From NCBI RefSeq assembly GCF_001902635.1, contig NZ_MJAO01000008.1:1-64000 (forward strand): a stretch of DNA of 64,000 bases. The letters run 5' to 3'. Numbering within the stretch: the first letter of the stretch is position 1; every line of letters begins with the position of its first letter. The translations under genes and the position numbers were made by a program. The stretch is from Serratia marcescens. GTDB lineage: Bacteria; Pseudomonadota; Gammaproteobacteria; Enterobacterales; Enterobacteriaceae. The notes under the pieces are model-generated. The model did not search any database, had not been told where the DNA came from, and was given only the letters and a program-made list of their open reading frames with translations. Shown one piece after another: positions 34,391-44,090 of the stretch.

Positions 34391-34810
34391 TTAGAGCGGG
34401 ACGATCAGCACGTCGATATGGCTGATGTTGATAAAGCGGGCGGCGGAACAGGAAACCTTGTTCATCATGCTGTCTCTGTGGTTGCCGCAGAGCAGCAGGT
34501 CGAACGGTTGTCGGCGGCTGGCGTATTCCAGGCTATCGCCCAGCTCGCCGTGCACGATCAGCATATCGGCGATCGGGTAACCGGCGCGCTGACGCAGTTC
34601 CTCCATAAATAACCGGGTTTCCTCTTCCATCAGTGCACGTAAATCACCCAGCATCGGCCCGGCGAAGTTATTGTACATTTCCGGGTTGGCGATGGTGCTC
34701 AGCAGGGTGATGTTGCCGCCGTAGGGGCGGACGATGGAGACGGCCTTCTCGACCAGGCGGTGGCTGTCGGGGGCGACGGCGACGGTGACCAGAACGTTTT
34801 GATACCCCAT
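34391..34810 (-). CDS. uspC: Universal stress protein UspC
   Basis: A 139-residue UspA-family protein, best matching E. coli UspC: YQNVLVTVAVAPDSHRLVEK, AVSIVRPYGG, NPEMYNNFAGPMLGDLRALM, EETRLFMEELRQRAGYP and FDLLLCGNH. In E. coli uspC likewise lies beside flhDC. It is linked to motility and stress tolerance. Confidence 0.85.
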   Translation of the reverse strand: MGYQNVLVTVAVAPDSHRLVEKAVSIVRPYGGNITLLSTIANPEMYNNFAGPMLGDLRALMEEETRLFMEELRQRAGYPIADMLIVHGELGDSLEYASRRQPFDLLLCGNHRDSMMNKVSCSAARFINISHIDVLIVPL

Positions 34811-35004
34811 ATTCCACTCCTTGTTGTATCCGTCGTCATTCAGGCTGCCGCGTCGGTGGCCTAACGTGAAATGCTACGGATAAAGGGTAGAACCTGGCTG
34901 GCGGAATAAATGTGTTTTGTATCACGCGCGGCAATAAAAACTGAATTTGCCCCGGTTATATAGCAATTAAAGATAAAACCGTTGCCGCACGTAATTTCGC
35001 TGAA

Positions 35005-35220
35005 TTAAAGCACCTGCGCCCACAGCGTTTTCGGCACCTTGCCCAAATCGAACAATTTACCCGCAACCAGCTCGGCGCGGCGATGGTCGGCAGCGCGGTA
35101 CATGTTGCTCATTTCTGTATCATTATCAATGGAATAATTGAGTTTGTCGTACACCTTTTCCAGGCTGTCCAAAGAGGAGCATTTACGGAATGTCATCAGA
35201 TATTCGAGCGTATCGGTCAT
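35005..35220 (-). CDS. Hha/YmoA-family nucleoid modulator
   Basis: A 71-residue protein from the ATG at 35220: [34 protein letters not shown], and [19 protein letters not shown]. This is colinear with Hha/YmoA, small partners of H-NS, with the conserved AADHR.AEL helix. A longer frame begins at 35265 and adds 15 unrelated residues. It lies between uspC and the long flhDC leader. Confidence 0.85.
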   Translation of the reverse strand: MTDTLEYLMTFRKCSSLDSLEKVYDKLNYSIDNDTEMSNMYRAADHRRAELVAGKLFDLGKVPKTLWAQVL

Positions 35221-35269
35221 GATTAAAATATAGCCTGTTAATAGTTGAAAGCGGGTTGATAACACATCG

Positions 35270-36552
35270 GCGGCTCACGGCGGCGCAGCGATGTACGACC
35301 TGACAAAAATCATTTCAAGTAGATAAATTGCACTGGGTAAGAATGAGACACCGCCATCGGCGGCGCTTTGATGAATAATAATATGCAAGTGCGCCGCCAG
35401 CAATCTCATCCTGCTGATAAATGGAGAAATAGGGAAAGTCTCAGGGTGACGCTTCGCTCATGGGCGGCGGAAGCGTCGCTGTTCCTTTGCCCTCGGCGAG
35501 CACCGCACCCCCTCTATGACGCTGTTCTGCCCGCCTGGGAGCCCCGGCATGTCGTCAGGCGGTTTTTATCGTCGCCGCTTTGTGTTGAATCGCCGGCGGC
35601 CGGTGCCTGAGAGATAATGGGGCATAAAAACAAAACTGCGTTTTATTTATTGTTACGTGGCGGCGGCGGGCGTGTGATTTTAATAGCCGAGAGGTATAGG
35701 TGATAATTAAAGCGACGACGGGTGAGAAATAAAAAAGCATTAAAGTTTTGCAGTAATCTGCCGATATGTCGTTTTGGCGTGATTTAACTCAAAAAACGCA
35801 TTATTGCGCCGTGCTAATACGGAAACATATCGTTACGTCTGTTGGCTTGTTCGCAACGCCGCTGAATCATTGATAAGCCATTATCACCTGATGTTGAAAA
35901 TTAGAACAGCCCGAAGCGGGGTGATTAAGTCAAATCCGAAAGCTAATAACCTTATAGTTTACATTGGTTATTTTTCATCTTGAATATTTTTTAACACCGC
36001 AAATGGTTATTTGTACTGAGTTTGTCGCCGATATACAGATTTTTGTTCTGTTATTTTGGTTTGGTGATGCTTTTGTTCGAATTGATCTAAAAAAGATAAT
36101 TTTTTGGCTGATAAACATTGTTTTTAAGACGTTTTTTTACCTATGGCGATTTTGTGAACAAAAATGCGGTCAATAAATGTACGCATTTAGGCATATTTGG
36201 CTTAAATATTTTTTATTTTTGTGATCTATGTCACATTGTATTTAAAATTGCCTCTCACTTACATTGTGTGTGCTAATGGTTCGGGGGTAGAGTTGCGCTG
36301 CTTTAGGAATAATCTTATTAAATTTGTAAAAATAGTTTCATGGTGACTAAACACTATCGAAGCAAAATGCTGTACATCCATACACGTTGGTTTACGCTCG
36401 TAGCAAATACTGAACAGTGGTCGAATTTAGCGATTGGCGAAATTTATAGCGGTCGTTTTTGAGAGATTAATTTGCCAACTTTGGGAAACAACCCAGGTCA
36501 CGGGCGATAAAATTTATCACCCAGCGTATGTTTTTAAACATAGTCTGTCGGG
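35270..36552. promoter_or_regulatory. flhDC upstream regulatory region (about 1.3 kb, no gene)
   Basis: I see no credible gene between the Hha-like gene and flhD. The right half, from about 35740, is very AT-rich in a GC-rich neighbourhood. A near-consensus CRP site is at 36220-36235. Long AT-rich leaders that integrate CRP, H-NS and other signals are typical of flhDC. The left part (35368-35620) is GC-rich and unassigned. Confidence 0.6.
36220..36235. promoter_or_regulatory. CRP-binding site upstream of flhDC
   Basis: TGTGATCTATGTCACA matches the CRP consensus TGTGA-N6-TCACA exactly in both half-sites. It lies about 320 bases upstream of flhD, in an AT-rich leader. cAMP-CRP activation of flhDC is established in E. 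coli. Confidence 0.75.
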
Positions 36553-36912
36553 ATGGGGAATATGGGTACGTCTGAATTACTTAAGCATATTTATGACATT
36601 AACTTGTCATATTTACTTTTAGCACAGCGTTTGATCAACGATGAAAAAGCGTCCGCGATGTTCCGCCTTGGTATCGATGAAACCATGGCCGATGCGCTGG
36701 CGCAGCTGACTTTGCCGCAAATGGTCAAACTGGCTGAAACCAATCAGCTGGTTTGCCATTTCCGCTTTAACGATCACCAGACCATCGAGCGTCTGACCAA
36801 GGAGTCGCGCGTCGACGATCTGCAACAAATCCATACCGGCATTTTGCTATCAAGCCATTTACTGCAAGAGCTATCGAGTAAAGACGCTAGCCCGACGAAG
36901 AAAAGAGCCTGA
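36553..36912 (+). CDS. flhD: Flagellar master regulator subunit FlhD
   Basis: A 119-residue protein colinear with E. coli Flh[60 protein letters not shown] and [20 protein letters not shown]. With FlhC it forms the FlhD4C2 activator of class 2 flagellar promoters. The ATG at 36562 is an alternative start. The stop overlaps the flhC start. Confidence 0.95.
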   Translation: MGNMGTSELLKHIYDINLSYLLLAQRLINDEKASAMFRLGIDETMADALAQLTLPQMVKLAETNQLVCHFRFNDHQTIERLTKESRVDDLQQIHTGILLSSHLLQELSSKDASPTKKRA

Positions 36913-37496
36913 TGATGGTTGAGAAAAGTATTGTTCAAGAGGCCAAGGATATTCAGCTCGCTATGGAGCTGATTTCACTGGGGGCCCGTTTGCAGATGCT
37001 GGAGAGTGAGACCCAGCTCAGCCGCGGGCGCTTGATTAAGCTTTACAAGGAGTTGCGCGGCAGCCCGCCGCCGAAAGGGATGTTACCGTTCTCAACCGAC
37101 TGGTTTATGACCTGGGAACAGAATATTCATTCCTCGATGTTTTACAACGCCTACCTGTTCCTGATGAAAAGCGGGCAGTGCAGCGGGGTCGAGGCGGTGA
37201 TCAAAGCCTACCGGCTGTATCTTGAGCAATGCCCTCAGCAGGCCGGCGACGCGCCGTTGCTGGCATTGACCCGCGCCTGGACGCTGGTGCGCTTCGTCGA
37301 CAGCGGCATGCTGCAGCTCTCCGCCTGCAGCTGCTGCGGCGGCGCATTTATCACCCACGCGCACCAGCCGCTGAACGGTTTCATCTGCAGTTTATGCCAA
37401 CCCCCATCCCGCGCCGTAAAAAGACGTAAACTTTCGCCGCAACTGGCCGATATTATTCCTCAACTGCTGGACGAGCAGGTCAAACGCGCCATGTGA
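36912..37496 (+). CDS. flhC: Flagellar master regulator subunit FlhC
   Basis: A 194-residue FlhC. The DNA-contacting zinc site is [20 protein letters not shown] followed by CSLC, giving four Cys ligands near residues 138-160. It ends [20 protein letters not shown]. It is translationally coupled to flhD (TGATG overlap). Its 3' coding end contains a sigma-28 promoter for motA. Confidence 0.95.
   Translation: MMVEKSIVQEAKDIQLAMELISLGARLQMLESETQLSRGRLIKLYKELRGSPPPKGMLPFSTDWFMTWEQNIHSSMFYNAYLFLMKSGQCSGVEAVIKAYRLYLEQCPQQAGDAPLLALTRAWTLVRFVDSGMLQLSACSCCGGAFITHAHQPLNGFICSLCQPPSRAVKRRKLSPQLADIIPQLLDEQVKRAM
37427..37453 (+). promoter_or_regulatory. Sigma-28 (FliA) promoter for motAB-cheAW, inside flhC
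   Basis: TAAACTTT, an 11-base spacer (CGCCGCAACTG) and GCCGATAT match the class 3 consensus TAAAGTTT-N11-GCCGATAA with two differences. It lies within the last 24 codons of flhC, about 180 bases before motA. Confidence 0.75.
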
Positions 37497-37635
37497 GCCG
37501 CATCATTGCCGGCTCACGGCAATGAACACCGACGTGTGATACGCAGGGGCGGCATGCCGCCCCCAGACAAGCAGCCTGGTCTGTCGCGCCAGGGCGCGTT
37601 TGCCCCACCTTCCATCCACATTGTTAATTTAAGGA

Positions 37636-38532
37636 ATGCGTGTGCTAGTTATTTTGGGTTATCTCGTGGTATTGGGTGCGGTGTTTGGCGGCTACCTGAT
37701 CGTGGGCGGTCATCTCGGTGCGTTGTATCAGCCGGCGGAGTTTCTGATTATCGGCGGGGCGGGGGTCGGCGCCTTCATCGTCGGCAACAACGGCAAGGCG
37801 ATCAAAGCCACGCTGCGCGCGCTGCCACGGCTGATGCGCCGCTCCAAATACAACAAAGATCTGTACATGGATCTGATGGCGCTGCTGTTCCGCCTGCTGG
37901 CCAAATCGCGTCAGCAGGGCATGTTGTCGCTCGAGTTCGACATCGATAATCCGCAAGAAAGTGAAATTTTCTCTAATTATCCGCGCATCCTTGCCGATAA
38001 CACCCTGGTGGAGTTCATTACCGACTATTTACGGCTGATGGTGAGCGGCAATATGAATGCGTTTGAGATCGAAGCGCTGATGGACGAAGAGATCGAAACC
38101 TACGAGCAGGAAAGTGAAGTGCCCGCCGGCAGTCTGGCGATGGTGGGCGACTCTTTGCCTGCGTTCGGTATCGTCGCGGCGGTGATGGGGGTGGTGCACG
38201 CCCTGGCTTCAGCCGACCGGCCGGCCGCCGAACTGGGGGCGCTGATCGCTAACGCGATGGTCGGCACCTTCCTCGGTATTCTGCTGGCCTACGGCTTCAT
38301 CTCCCCGCTGGCGACCTTGCTGCGCCAGAAGAGCGCCGAAAACGTCAAGATGATGCAGTGCATCAAGGTTACGCTGCTGTCGAGCCTGAACGGTTATGCG
38401 CCGCAGATCGCCGTCGAGTTCGGCCGTAAAACGCTGTATACCACTGAACGTCCTTCTTTCGTTGAGCTGGAAGAACACGTGCGCCGCGTGAAAGCGCCGG
38501 CGCAGCAGGCGACGGAAGAAGAAGAAGCATGA
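37636..38532 (+). CDS. motA: Flagellar motor stator protein MotA
   Basis: A 298-residue MotA with four membrane segments (about residues 3-24, 31-50, 168-190 and 202-222) and a large cytoplasmic loop. The loop carries the conserved torque-generating Arg/Glu region. With MotB it forms the proton channel that drives rotation. The gene overlaps motB by four bases. Confidence 0.95.
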   Translation: MRVLVILGYLVVLGAVFGGYLIVGGHLGALYQPAEFLIIGGAGVGAFIVGNNGKAIKATLRALPRLMRRSKYNKDLYMDLMALLFRLLAKSRQQGMLSLEFDIDNPQESEIFSNYPRILADNTLVEFITDYLRLMVSGNMNAFEIEALMDEEIETYEQESEVPAGSLAMVGDSLPAFGIVAAVMGVVHALASADRPAAELGALIANAMVGTFLGILLAYGFISPLATLLRQKSAENVKMMQCIKVTLLSSLNGYAPQIAVEFGRKTLYTTERPSFVELEEHVRRVKAPAQQATEEEEA

Positions 38533-39599
38533 AACAAAATCACCCGGTCGTTCTGGTCAGAAAGCGCAAGTCGCATCATGCCGCCCATCACGGCGGCTCC
38601 TGGAAGATCGCTTATGCCGATTTTATGACGGCGATGATGGCGTTCTTCCTGGTGATGTGGCTGCTGGCGATCGCCAGCCCGCAGGAGCTGACGCAAATCG
38701 CCGAATATTTCCGCACACCGCTTAAGGTCGCGCTCACCAGCGGCGACAAGAGCAGTTCCGAAAGCAGCCCGATCCCGGGCGGCGGCGACGATCCTACGCA
38801 ACAGCACGGCCTGGTGAAAAAACAGGTCGACTCGCCGGACAAACGCGCCGAAGAGCTGCGCCTGAACAAGCTGCGCGAAAAGCTGGATGAGTTGATTGAG
38901 TCCGATCCGCGCCTGAAGGCGCTGCGTCCGCATCTGTTGATCAACATGATGGACGAGGGGCTGCGCATCCAGATTATCGATAGCCAGAACCGGCCGATGT
39001 TCAAAACCGGCAGTGCGCAGGTCGAGAGCTACATGCGCGACATTCTGCGGGCGATAGCGCCGATCCTCAACGATTTGCCGAACAAGATCAGCCTGTCCGG
39101 CCACACCGATGACATTCCTTACGCCACCGGCGAGCGCGGTTACAGCAACTGGGAACTGTCGGCCGATCGCGCCAACGCCTCCCGACGCGAATTGATCGCC
39201 GGCGGCCTGGCGGAAGGCAAAGTGCTGCGGGTGGTGGGCATGGCGGCCACCATGAGCCTGAAACAGCACGGCGCCGATGACGCAATTAACCGCCGCATCA
39301 CCGTGCTGGTGCTGAATAAGCAAACGCAAGAGGGCATCGAACACGAGAACGCCGAAAGCAACGCGATGGATATCGCCCAGCCGGACAGCCTGAAGCAGCT
39401 GGCGCCGTCGGCGACCGCGCCGGCCAGTCAAGCGCCGGAGCCCCAGGCGGTAACGCCGACCGATCAAACGCCGCCGATGGACCCTGTCGGTCAATCGCAG
39501 GCATCCCCGGCGATAACCCCGGCCGGCCAAACGCCGGAACAACCGGCGGCCGCACCCGCACCGACTAACCGCGACTCACAGCCAGAGGTGACCCCGTGA
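38529..39599 (+). CDS. motB: Flagellar motor stator protein MotB
   Basis: A 356-residue MotB. One N-terminal membrane segment ([20 protein letters not shown]) carries the proton-binding Asp at residue 31. The OmpA-like peptidoglycan-binding domain lies at about 150-270 ([50 protein letters not shown]). The C-terminal tail (from about 285) is an unusually long Pro/Ala/Gln/Thr-rich extension compared with the 308-residue E. coli protein. It overlaps cheA. Confidence 0.95.
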   Translation: MKQNHPVVLVRKRKSHHAAHHGGSWKIAYADFMTAMMAFFLVMWLLAIASPQELTQIAEYFRTPLKVALTSGDKSSSESSPIPGGGDDPTQQHGLVKKQVDSPDKRAEELRLNKLREKLDELIESDPRLKALRPHLLINMMDEGLRIQIIDSQNRPMFKTGSAQVESYMRDILRAIAPILNDLPNKISLSGHTDDIPYATGERGYSNWELSADRANASRRELIAGGLAEGKVLRVVGMAATMSLKQHGADDAINRRITVLVLNKQTQEGIEHENAESNAMDIAQPDSLKQLAPSATAPASQAPEPQAVTPTDQTPPMDPVGQSQASPAITPAGQTPEQPAAAPAPTNRDSQPEVTP

Positions 39600-41614
39600 G
39601 CATGGACATTAGCGATTTTTATCAGACCTTCTTTGATGAGGCGGACGAGTTGCTGGCCGACATGGAGCAACACCTGCTGGAGCTGGATCCGCTGGCCCCC
39701 GATATCGAGCCGTTGAACGCCATCTTCCGCGCGGCGCACTCGATCAAGGGCGGCGCGGCGACCTTTGGCTTTTCGGTGCTGCAGGAAACGACCCACCTGC
39801 TGGAGAACCTGCTGGACGGTGCCCGACGTCAAGAAATGAACCTGAGCACCGAGATTATCAACCTGTTTCTGGAAACCAAAGACATTATGCAGGAGCAACT
39901 GGACGCCTATAAAACCTCGCAGCAGCCTGACGCCGAAAGCTTTGAATACATTTGCCAGGCGCTGCGCCAACTGGCGTTGGAAGCGCAGCAGCAGGAGGCT
40001 CCCGCCGCTCAGCCGGCCGTTCAGCAACCCGTTGCTCAGCCTACGGCGGCACCGGCGGCGATCGAAGGCGGCATGCGCATCAGCCTGAACGGGCTGAAAA
40101 CCAGTGAAATCCCATTGATGTTGGAAGAGCTGGGCAACCTCGGTGAAGTCAAAGATCCTCATCAGACGGAACATAGTCTGGATGTGACGCTGCTCACCTC
40201 TGCCAGCGAAGACGACATCAGCGCCGTACTGTGCTTTGTGCTGGAGCCGGAGCAAATCAGCTTCTCGACGCCGACGCCGACGCCGATGCCGAGTGCGCCG
40301 GCGGCGGTGGAGCCGAGCCAGCCGGAAGCGGTTGCCGTGGCGGAAGCCGCGCCTGCGCCGGCCGCGAGCGCCGCCAAACCGGCCGCCGCGCCGCCGGAAG
40401 CGCCGAAAGCGCGCGCCAAGGCGAGCGAATCCACCAGCATTCGCGTGGCGGTGGAAAAAGTGGATCAGCTGATCAACCTGGTGGGCGAGTTGGTGATCAC
40501 CCAGTCGATGTTGGCGCAACGCTCCGGCACGCTGGATCCGGTGAACCACGGCGACCTGCTGAACAGCATGAGCCAACTGGAACGTAACGCGCGCGATCTG
40601 CAAGAATCGGTGATGTCGATCCGCATGATGCCAATGGAATATGTCTTCAGCCGCTATCCGCGTCTGGTGCGCGATCTGGCCAGCAAGCTGAACAAGCAGG
40701 TGGAGCTGACGCTGCAAGGCAGTTCCACCGAACTGGATAAGAGCCTGATCGAACGCATTATCGATCCATTGACGCACCTGGTGCGCAACAGCCTCGATCA
40801 TGGCATCGAAGAGCCCGCCACCCGCATCGCCGCCGGCAAGTCGGCGGTGGGCAATCTGGTGCTGTCAGCCGAACACCAGGGCGGCAACATCTGCATCGAA
40901 GTTATCGACGACGGCGCCGGTCTGAACCGTGAAAAAATTCTCGCCAAGGCCGCATCGCAAGGGCTGGCGGTCAGCGACAGCATGAGCGACGAAGAGGTCG
41001 GCATGCTGATCTTTGCGCCGGGCTTCTCCACCGCCGAGCAGGTGACCGACGTTTCCGGCCGCGGCGTCGGTATGGACGTGGTGAAACGGAATATTCAGGA
41101 GATGGGCGGCCACGTCGAGATCCGTTCGCAGGCCGGTAAAGGCACCACCATTCGCATCCTGCTGCCGCTGACGCTGGCGATCCTCGACGGCATGTCGGTC
41201 AAGGTGAACGACGAAGTCTTTATCCTGCCGCTGAACGCGGTGATGGAGTCGCTGCAGCCGCAGGCGGAAGATCTGCACCCGCTGGCCGGGGGGGAACGCG
41301 TGCTGCAGGTGCGCGGCGAATACCTGCCGCTGGTCGAACTGTATCGGGTGTTCGAAGTGGAGGGCGCCAAAACCGACGCCACGCAGGGCATCGTGGTGAT
41401 CCTGCAAAGCGCCGGCCGCCGCTATGCGTTGTTGGTGGATCAGCTGATCGGCCAGCATCAGGTGGTGGTGAAGAATCTGGAAAGCAACTACCGCAAAGTG
41501 CCGGGCATCTCCGCCGCGACCATTTTGGGCGACGGCAGCGTGGCGCTGATCGTCGATGTCTCGGCGTTGCAAACCTTGAACCGTGAAAAGCGTCTGACGG
41601 ACGCCGCCGCATAA
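39596..41614 (+). CDS. cheA: Chemotaxis histidine kinase CheA
   Basis: A 672-residue kinase with all five domains: P1 with phosphorylated H48 ([11 protein letters not shown]), P2 (CheY/CheB-binding) at about 160-230, and an Ala/Pro-rich linker. These are followed by P3 dimerisation, the P4 ATPase ([29 protein letters not shown]) and the CheW-like P5. GTG at 39596 is the likely start (E. coli [12 protein letters not shown] matches). The stop codon is 24 bases before cheW. Confidence 0.96.
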   Translation: MSMDISDFYQTFFDEADELLADMEQHLLELDPLAPDIEPLNAIFRAAHSIKGGAATFGFSVLQETTHLLENLLDGARRQEMNLSTEIINLFLETKDIMQEQLDAYKTSQQPDAESFEYICQALRQLALEAQQQEAPAAQPAVQQPVAQPTAAPAAIEGGMRISLNGLKTSEIPLMLEELGNLGEVKDPHQTEHSLDVTLLTSASEDDISAVLCFVLEPEQISFSTPTPTPMPSAPAAVEPSQPEAVAVAEAAPAPAASAAKPAAAPPEAPKARAKASESTSIRVAVEKVDQLINLVGELVITQSMLAQRSGTLDPVNHGDLLNSMSQLERNARDLQESVMSIRMMPMEYVFSRYPRLVRDLASKLNKQVELTLQGSSTELDKSLIERIIDPLTHLVRNSLDHGIEEPATRIAAGKSAVGNLVLSAEHQGGNICIEVIDDGAGLNREKILAKAASQGLAVSDSMSDEEVGMLIFAPGFSTAEQVTDVSGRGVGMDVVKRNIQEMGGHVEIRSQAGKGTTIRILLPLTLAILDGMSVKVNDEVFILPLNAVMESLQPQAEDLHPLAGGERVLQVRGEYLPLVELYRVFEVEGAKTDATQGIVVILQSAGRRYALLVDQLIGQHQVVVKNLESNYRKVPGISAATILGDGSVALIVDVSALQTLNREKRLTDAAA

Positions 41615-41646
41615 TAATGAGTTTATTGATTTAAAAGGTGAATGAT

Positions 41647-42147
41647 ATGGCAGGATTGGCAGCCGTCAGCAAATTGGCTGGCGAAACGGTAGGGCAAGAG
41701 TTTCTGATTTTTACTCTGGGCAACGAGGAGTACGGCATCGACATCCTCAAGGTGCAGGAAATTCGCGGCTACGATCAGGTGACTCGCATCGCCAACACCC
41801 CGGCGTTCATCAAGGGCGTGACCAACCTGCGCGGCGTGATCGTGCCGATCATCGACCTGCGGGTAAAATTCTCGCAGCAGGGCGTTTCCTATGATGAGAA
41901 CACCGTGGTGATCGTGCTGAACTTCGGTCAGCGGGTGGTGGGCATCGTGGTTGACGGCGTCTCCGACGTGCTGTCGCTGACCACCGATCAGATCCGCCCG
42001 GCGCCGGAGTTTGCGGTCACCCTGGCGACCGAATACCTTACCGGCCTTGGTTCGCTGGGCGAACGCATGTTGATCCTGGTGGATATCGAAAAGCTGCTGA
42101 GCAGCGAAGAGATGTCCTTGGTCGACAGCGTGGCGAAAAGCGTCTGA
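41647..42147 (+). CDS. cheW: Chemotaxis coupling protein CheW
   Basis: A 166-residue CheW that links receptors to Che[41 protein letters not shown] and IDLRVKFS are the characteristic SH3-like fold. AAAAGG lies upstream of the ATG at 41647; a GTG at 41638 would add three residues. A strong terminator follows. Confidence 0.94.
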   Translation: MAGLAAVSKLAGETVGQEFLIFTLGNEEYGIDILKVQEIRGYDQVTRIANTPAFIKGVTNLRGVIVPIIDLRVKFSQQGVSYDENTVVIVLNFGQRVVGIVVDGVSDVLSLTTDQIRPAPEFAVTLATEYLTGLGSLGERMLILVDIEKLLSSEEMSLVDSVAKSV

Positions 42148-42157
42148 TTAAAGACCC

Positions 42158-42182
42158 AAGGGGGCAGGACGCTGCCCCCTTT
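42158..42182 (+). terminator. Rho-independent-type terminator after cheW
   Basis: AAGGGGGCAG and CTGCCCCCTT flank GACG, followed by TTGC, ten bases after the cheW stop. It separates the motA-cheW operon from tsr. Confidence 0.75.
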
Positions 42183-42261
42183 GCACATCAAAATCCCTAA
42201 CCTATCGCGGCGCCGCCTGCCGTTCGCCGATCCCCCACTAAAAATAGTTACTTTCCCGCAT

Positions 42262-42288
42262 AAAGTTTTACCGCGCTGCGCCGATAAC
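42262..42288 (+). promoter_or_regulatory. Sigma-28 promoter for tsr
   Basis: TAAAGTTT, an 11-base spacer (TACCGCGCTGC) and GCCGATAA are an exact consensus match, ending 55 bases before the tsr ATG. Confidence 0.9.
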
Positions 42289-42343
42289 TCTCTCATTCAA
42301 CGTCATCAGAGCCTGTCTGCGCGGGCTTTCAACAAGGGAAATC

Positions 42344-44014
42344 ATGTTAAATCGTATGAAGGTGGTCACCAGCCTGTTGCTGGTGTTGGTGCTGTTTGGC
42401 GCCTTGCAAGTGATTTCAGGCGGACTCTTTTTCTCCTCGCTGAAAAGCGATAAGGAAAACTTTACCGTCCTGCAAACTATCCGCCAGCAGCAGCTGCAGC
42501 TGAGTGAAAGCCGCGTTGACCTGCTGCAGGCGCGCAACTCCCTGAACCGTGCCGGTATTCGCTACATGATGGATACCAATAAAATCGGCAGCGGCGCCAC
42601 CATTGATGAACTGCTGGCCAAGGCGAAAGAAGAGCTGGGCGAGGCGGAAAGACACTACGCCGCTTACGAAAAAATCCCTCAGGATCCGCGCCAGGACACC
42701 CAGTCGGCTGAACGCCTCAAACAGCAATACGACATTCTGTACGGCGCGCTCTCCGAACTGATCCAACTGCTGGGTGAAGGCAAGATCAATGCGTTCTTCG
42801 ATCAGCCTACGCAGAGCTACCAGGACAATTTTGAGCAGACCTACAAGGCCTACCTGGAGCAAAACGGCCAGCTTTATCAGCTCGCGGTCGACGGCAGCAA
42901 CAGTTCCTACAACTCGGCCATTTGGACGCTGATCGTTATCCTGATCGTGGTGCTGACGGTGATCGTACTGGTCTGGACCGGTATCCATCACATCCTGGTG
43001 CGTCCGCTGAACCGCATGATTGACCACATCAAGCAGATCGCCGCCGGCGACCTGACCCAGCAGATCGTCGTTTCCAGCCGCAATGAAATGGGCGTGCTGG
43101 CGGCGAGCCTGAAGCACATGCAAAGCGAACTGATCGAAACCGTCAGCGGCGTGCGTCAGGGGGCGGATGCCATCTACAGCGGCGCGTCGGAAATCGCCGC
43201 GGGCAACAACGATCTCTCCTCCCGTACCGAGCAGCAGGCCGCTTCGCTGGAAGAGACCGCCGCCAGCATGGAACAGCTGACCGCAACGGTGAAACAGAAC
43301 GCCGAAAACGCCCGCCAGGCTTCACAGCTGGCGCTGAGCGCGTCCGAAACCGCGCAGAAAGGTGGCAAGGTCGTGGCGAACGTGGTGCAGACCATGCACG
43401 ACATCGCCGGCAGCTCGCAGAAAATCGCCGATATTACCGGCGTGATCGACGGTATCGCCTTCCAGACCAACATCCTGGCGTTGAACGCCGCGGTGGAAGC
43501 CGCGCGCGCCGGTGAACAGGGCCGCGGCTTCGCGGTGGTGGCCGGTGAAGTACGTAACCTGGCGCAGCGCAGCGCGCAGGCGGCGAAAGAGATCAAAGGC
43601 CTGATTGAAGACTCGGTCAGCCGTGTTGACATGGGCTCGGTACTGGTGGAAAGCGCCGGCGAAACCATGGGCGACATCGTCAACGCCGTCACCCGCGTGA
43701 CCGATATCATGGGCGAGATCGCCTCCGCGTCGGACGAGCAGAGCCGCGGCATCGATCAGGTTGGCCAGGCGGTGGCGGAGATGGACCGCGTCACCCAGCA
43801 GAACGCCTCGTTGGTGGAAGAGTCCGCCTCGGCGGCGGCGGCGCTGGAAGAGCAGGCCAGCATGCTGACCCAATCGGTAGCGGTATTCCGCCTGAGGTCG
43901 GAAGGCCAGGAAGAGTTTAAAGCGCCTGTCACCAGTAAGGCGACGGTAACACCGGTAATCAATCATAAAAAAATGAACGCCAGCGATCTGCAGGATAACT
44001 GGGAAACGTTCTGA
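42344..44014 (+). CDS. tsr: Serine-type methyl-accepting chemotaxis receptor Tsr
   Basis: A 556-residue transmembrane receptor. Membrane segments lie near residues 9-29 and 190-212. The ligand domain carries [20 protein letters not shown], matching the serine-binding arginine/asparagine of Tsr rather than Tar. A HAMP domain and the methylation helices ([20 protein letters not shown]) follow, and the hairpin tip is [20 protein letters not shown]. It ends NWETF, the CheR/CheB tethering pentapeptide of abundant receptors. A sigma-28 promoter lies directly upstream. Confidence 0.92.
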   Translation: MLNRMKVVTSLLLVLVLFGALQVISGGLFFSSLKSDKENFTVLQTIRQQQLQLSESRVDLLQARNSLNRAGIRYMMDTNKIGSGATIDELLAKAKEELGEAERHYAAYEKIPQDPRQDTQSAERLKQQYDILYGALSELIQLLGEGKINAFFDQPTQSYQDNFEQTYKAYLEQNGQLYQLAVDGSNSSYNSAIWTLIVILIVVLTVIVLVWTGIHHILVRPLNRMIDHIKQIAAGDLTQQIVVSSRNEMGVLAASLKHMQSELIETVSGVRQGADAIYSGASEIAAGNNDLSSRTEQQAASLEETAASMEQLTATVKQNAENARQASQLALSASETAQKGGKVVANVVQTMHDIAGSSQKIADITGVIDGIAFQTNILALNAAVEAARAGEQGRGFAVVAGEVRNLAQRSAQAAKEIKGLIEDSVSRVDMGSVLVESAGETMGDIVNAVTRVTDIMGEIASASDEQSRGIDQVGQAVAEMDRVTQQNASLVEESASAAAALEEQASMLTQSVAVFRLRSEGQEEFKAPVTSKATVTPVINHKKMNASDLQDNWETF

Positions 44015-44020
44015 CCGGTA

Positions 44021-44048
44021 TCGGGCCTCTCTCGCAGAGGCCCTTTTC
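44021..44048 (+). terminator. Hairpin between tsr and tap
   Basis: GGGCCTCT and AGAGGCCC around CTCGC, followed by TTTTCCC, just after tsr. It may partly terminate transcription and reduce tap expression relative to tsr. Confidence 0.65.
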
Positions 44049-44090
44049 CCTACGTAGGCCGGTCGCCGGCCGGCTGCAAGGAGGTTCACA

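Noticed and set aside
35964..36176. 70-codon hydrophobic frame in the flhDC leader
   Set aside because: It follows from AT-rich DNA, has no good ribosome-binding site and lies just upstream of the CRP site.
39491..40801. Open frame antisense to cheA and motB ends
   Set aside because: It is a compositional shadow; cheA is certain.
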